Shown here in pieces: positions 63,114-64,000 of a stretch of DNA of 64,000 nt. How positions within the stretch are numbered: the first letter of the stretch is position 1; each line of letters opens with the position of its first letter. A model generated the notes under the pieces. The model ran no database searches and was not told the origin of the DNA. It saw nothing but the letters and a program-made list of their open reading frames with translations. The DNA is taken from NCBI RefSeq assembly GCF_000012305.1, contig NC_007204.1, positions 806,001-870,000 on the forward strand. Reading direction: 5' to 3'. The stretch comes from Psychrobacter arcticus 273-4 (GTDB lineage Bacteria > Pseudomonadota > Gammaproteobacteria > Pseudomonadales > Moraxellaceae). A program made the position numbers and the translations under genes.

Positions 63114-64000
63114 TTAAAATACAGATTCAAATGCGCCCAGCTCTACTTGAATAGACTTGGTTTGAGTGTAATGCTCAAGCGTTTGAATGCCGTTTTCACG
63201 GCCAATGCCTGAGTGCTTGTAGCCGCCTACTGGCATTTGCGCAGCCGACTCACCCCACGTATTTAACCAGCAGATACCCGCTTCAATTTGAGCGATTACG
63301 CGATGCGCGCGGTTCAAATCAGCAGTCACAACGCCTGCCGCCAAACCATACTCGGTATCGTTGGCACGGCGAATGACTTCTTCTTCTGTCTCGTAAGTCA
63401 ATATTGACATAACTGGACCAAAGATCTCTTCGCGCACAATACTCATATCATCCGTGCAATCAGTAAATACGGTAGCCGCCACATAAGCACCGTCAGCAAG
63501 CGAGCCTGTTGTCACACGTGCACCGCCACACAGTAAGCGCGCGCCGCTCGCTTTACCTTGCTCGATATAACCAAGCACTCTGTCCATATGCGGGAAGCTT
63601 ACCAATGGCCCCATGGTGATACTGTCATCCATAGGATCACCCAACTTGATGCGCTTAACGCGCGTTTGGATGGCTTGCTCAAATTTGGCTTGTAACGCTT
63701 TAGGGATAAATACTCGCGTACCATTGGTACATACTTGTCCCGTACTATAGAAGTTCGCCATCATGGCGATGTCGGCAGCGGTATCAATATCGGCATCGTC
63801 AAATATAATCAGCGGTGATTTACCGCCCAGCTCTAAAGTAACGTCTTTGAGTGAGGACGTTGCCGCTGATGACATGACTTTTTTACCCGTTGGCACGCCA
63901 CCCGTGAATGACACTTTAGCGATGTCAGGGTGCTGAGTAAGCGCTTCGCCAACTTCATAGTTACCCTGCACTACATTAAAGACACCTTCTGGCAATCCCG
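63114..64000 (-). CDS. betB: Betaine aldehyde dehydrogenase, C-terminal part (5' end outside window)
   Basis: NAD-dependent aldehyde dehydrogenase that converts betaine aldehyde to glycine betaine. About 295 residues are present, open to the window edge ([12 protein letters not shown] at the start). The catalytic glutamate lies in [12 protein letters not shown] and the catalytic cysteine in [12 protein letters not shown], with [11 protein letters not shown] and [13 protein letters not shown] further on. About 195 N-terminal residues lie beyond the window. The ORF start inside the window (a TTG) is not the true start. Its order betB-betA-betT suggests betI may be upstream. Confidence 0.95.
   Translation of the reverse strand, partial: GLPEGVFNVVQGNYEVGEALTQHPDIAKVSFTGGVPTGKKVMSSAATSSLKDVTLELGGKSPLIIFDDADIDTAADIAMMANFYSTGQVCTNGTRVFIPKALQAKFEQAIQTRVKRIKLGDPMDDSITMGPLVSFPHMDRVLGYIEQGKASGARLLCGGARVTTGSLADGAYVAATVFTDCTDDMSIVREEIFGPVMSILTYETEEEVIRRANDTEYGLAAGVVTADLNRAHRVIAQIEAGICWLNTWGESAAQMPVGGYKHSGIGRENGIQTLEHYTQTKSIQVELGAFESVF

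Overview
The window is chromosomal DNA of a Moraxellaceae gammaproteobacterium, most probably Psychrobacter. The signs are a moderately AT-rich composition, FFLEELY-motif and UbiE/UbiJ/UbiB genes together, an AlaA transaminase fused to an XRE helix-turn-helix, a 6S RNA of gammaproteobacterial type, and the order rlmN-pilF-rodZ-ispG-hisS-yfgM-bamB-der. The genus is inferred from gene content; no database search was possible.

Layout. 1-11.2 kb: end of ndk, then the outer-membrane/translation/isoprenoid run rlmN, pilF, rodZ, ispG, hisS, yfgM, bamB, der. 11.2-18.1 kb: cell-wall genes (PBP5-type carboxypeptidase, NlpD-like LysM/M23 lipoprotein, MltB-like transglycosylase), a decayed surE in front of nlpD, lpxH and ppiB. 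18.4-26.4 kb: glnS, a PLD-like protein, a 1-Cys peroxiredoxin, a GST, a META/DUF4377 lipoprotein, ruvC, fxsA and 6S RNA (minus strand). 26.6-38.9 kb: glycolysis (gpmI, pgk, fba), CtpA protease, a pilR remnant, a GacA-like regulator, PBP7-type protein, thiE-like gene, ruvAB. 39-49.4 kb: ubiquinone genes ubiE-ubiJ-ubiB, polyphosphate:AMP phosphotransferase, PiT phosphate transporter, and the HTH-AlaA fusion with a striking palindromic upstream region. 49.9-55 kb: msrB, a glutathione peroxidase remnant, tRNA-Val and tRNA-Asp, and a sensor kinase with a double-receiver regulator. 55-58.9 kb: a scar island of three IS3-family remnants around the 3' half of a type I restriction hsdR gene. 59-64 kb: glycine-betaine genes betT, betA and betB (betB runs off the end).

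The window is studded with about 13 copies (plus one shrunken copy) of a 136-146 bp palindromic repeat. Two copies can be shown from the sequence alone to be insertions that duplicated a TA dinucleotide: one inside the pilR remnant, where removing the element restores the reading frame, and one inside an IS3 remnant that has an uninterrupted paralogue 1.3 kb away. Three sequence subtypes keep the same central core while their stem arms differ yet still pair. This repeat family and the self-regulation suggested for the HTH-AlaA fusion are the most interesting observations.
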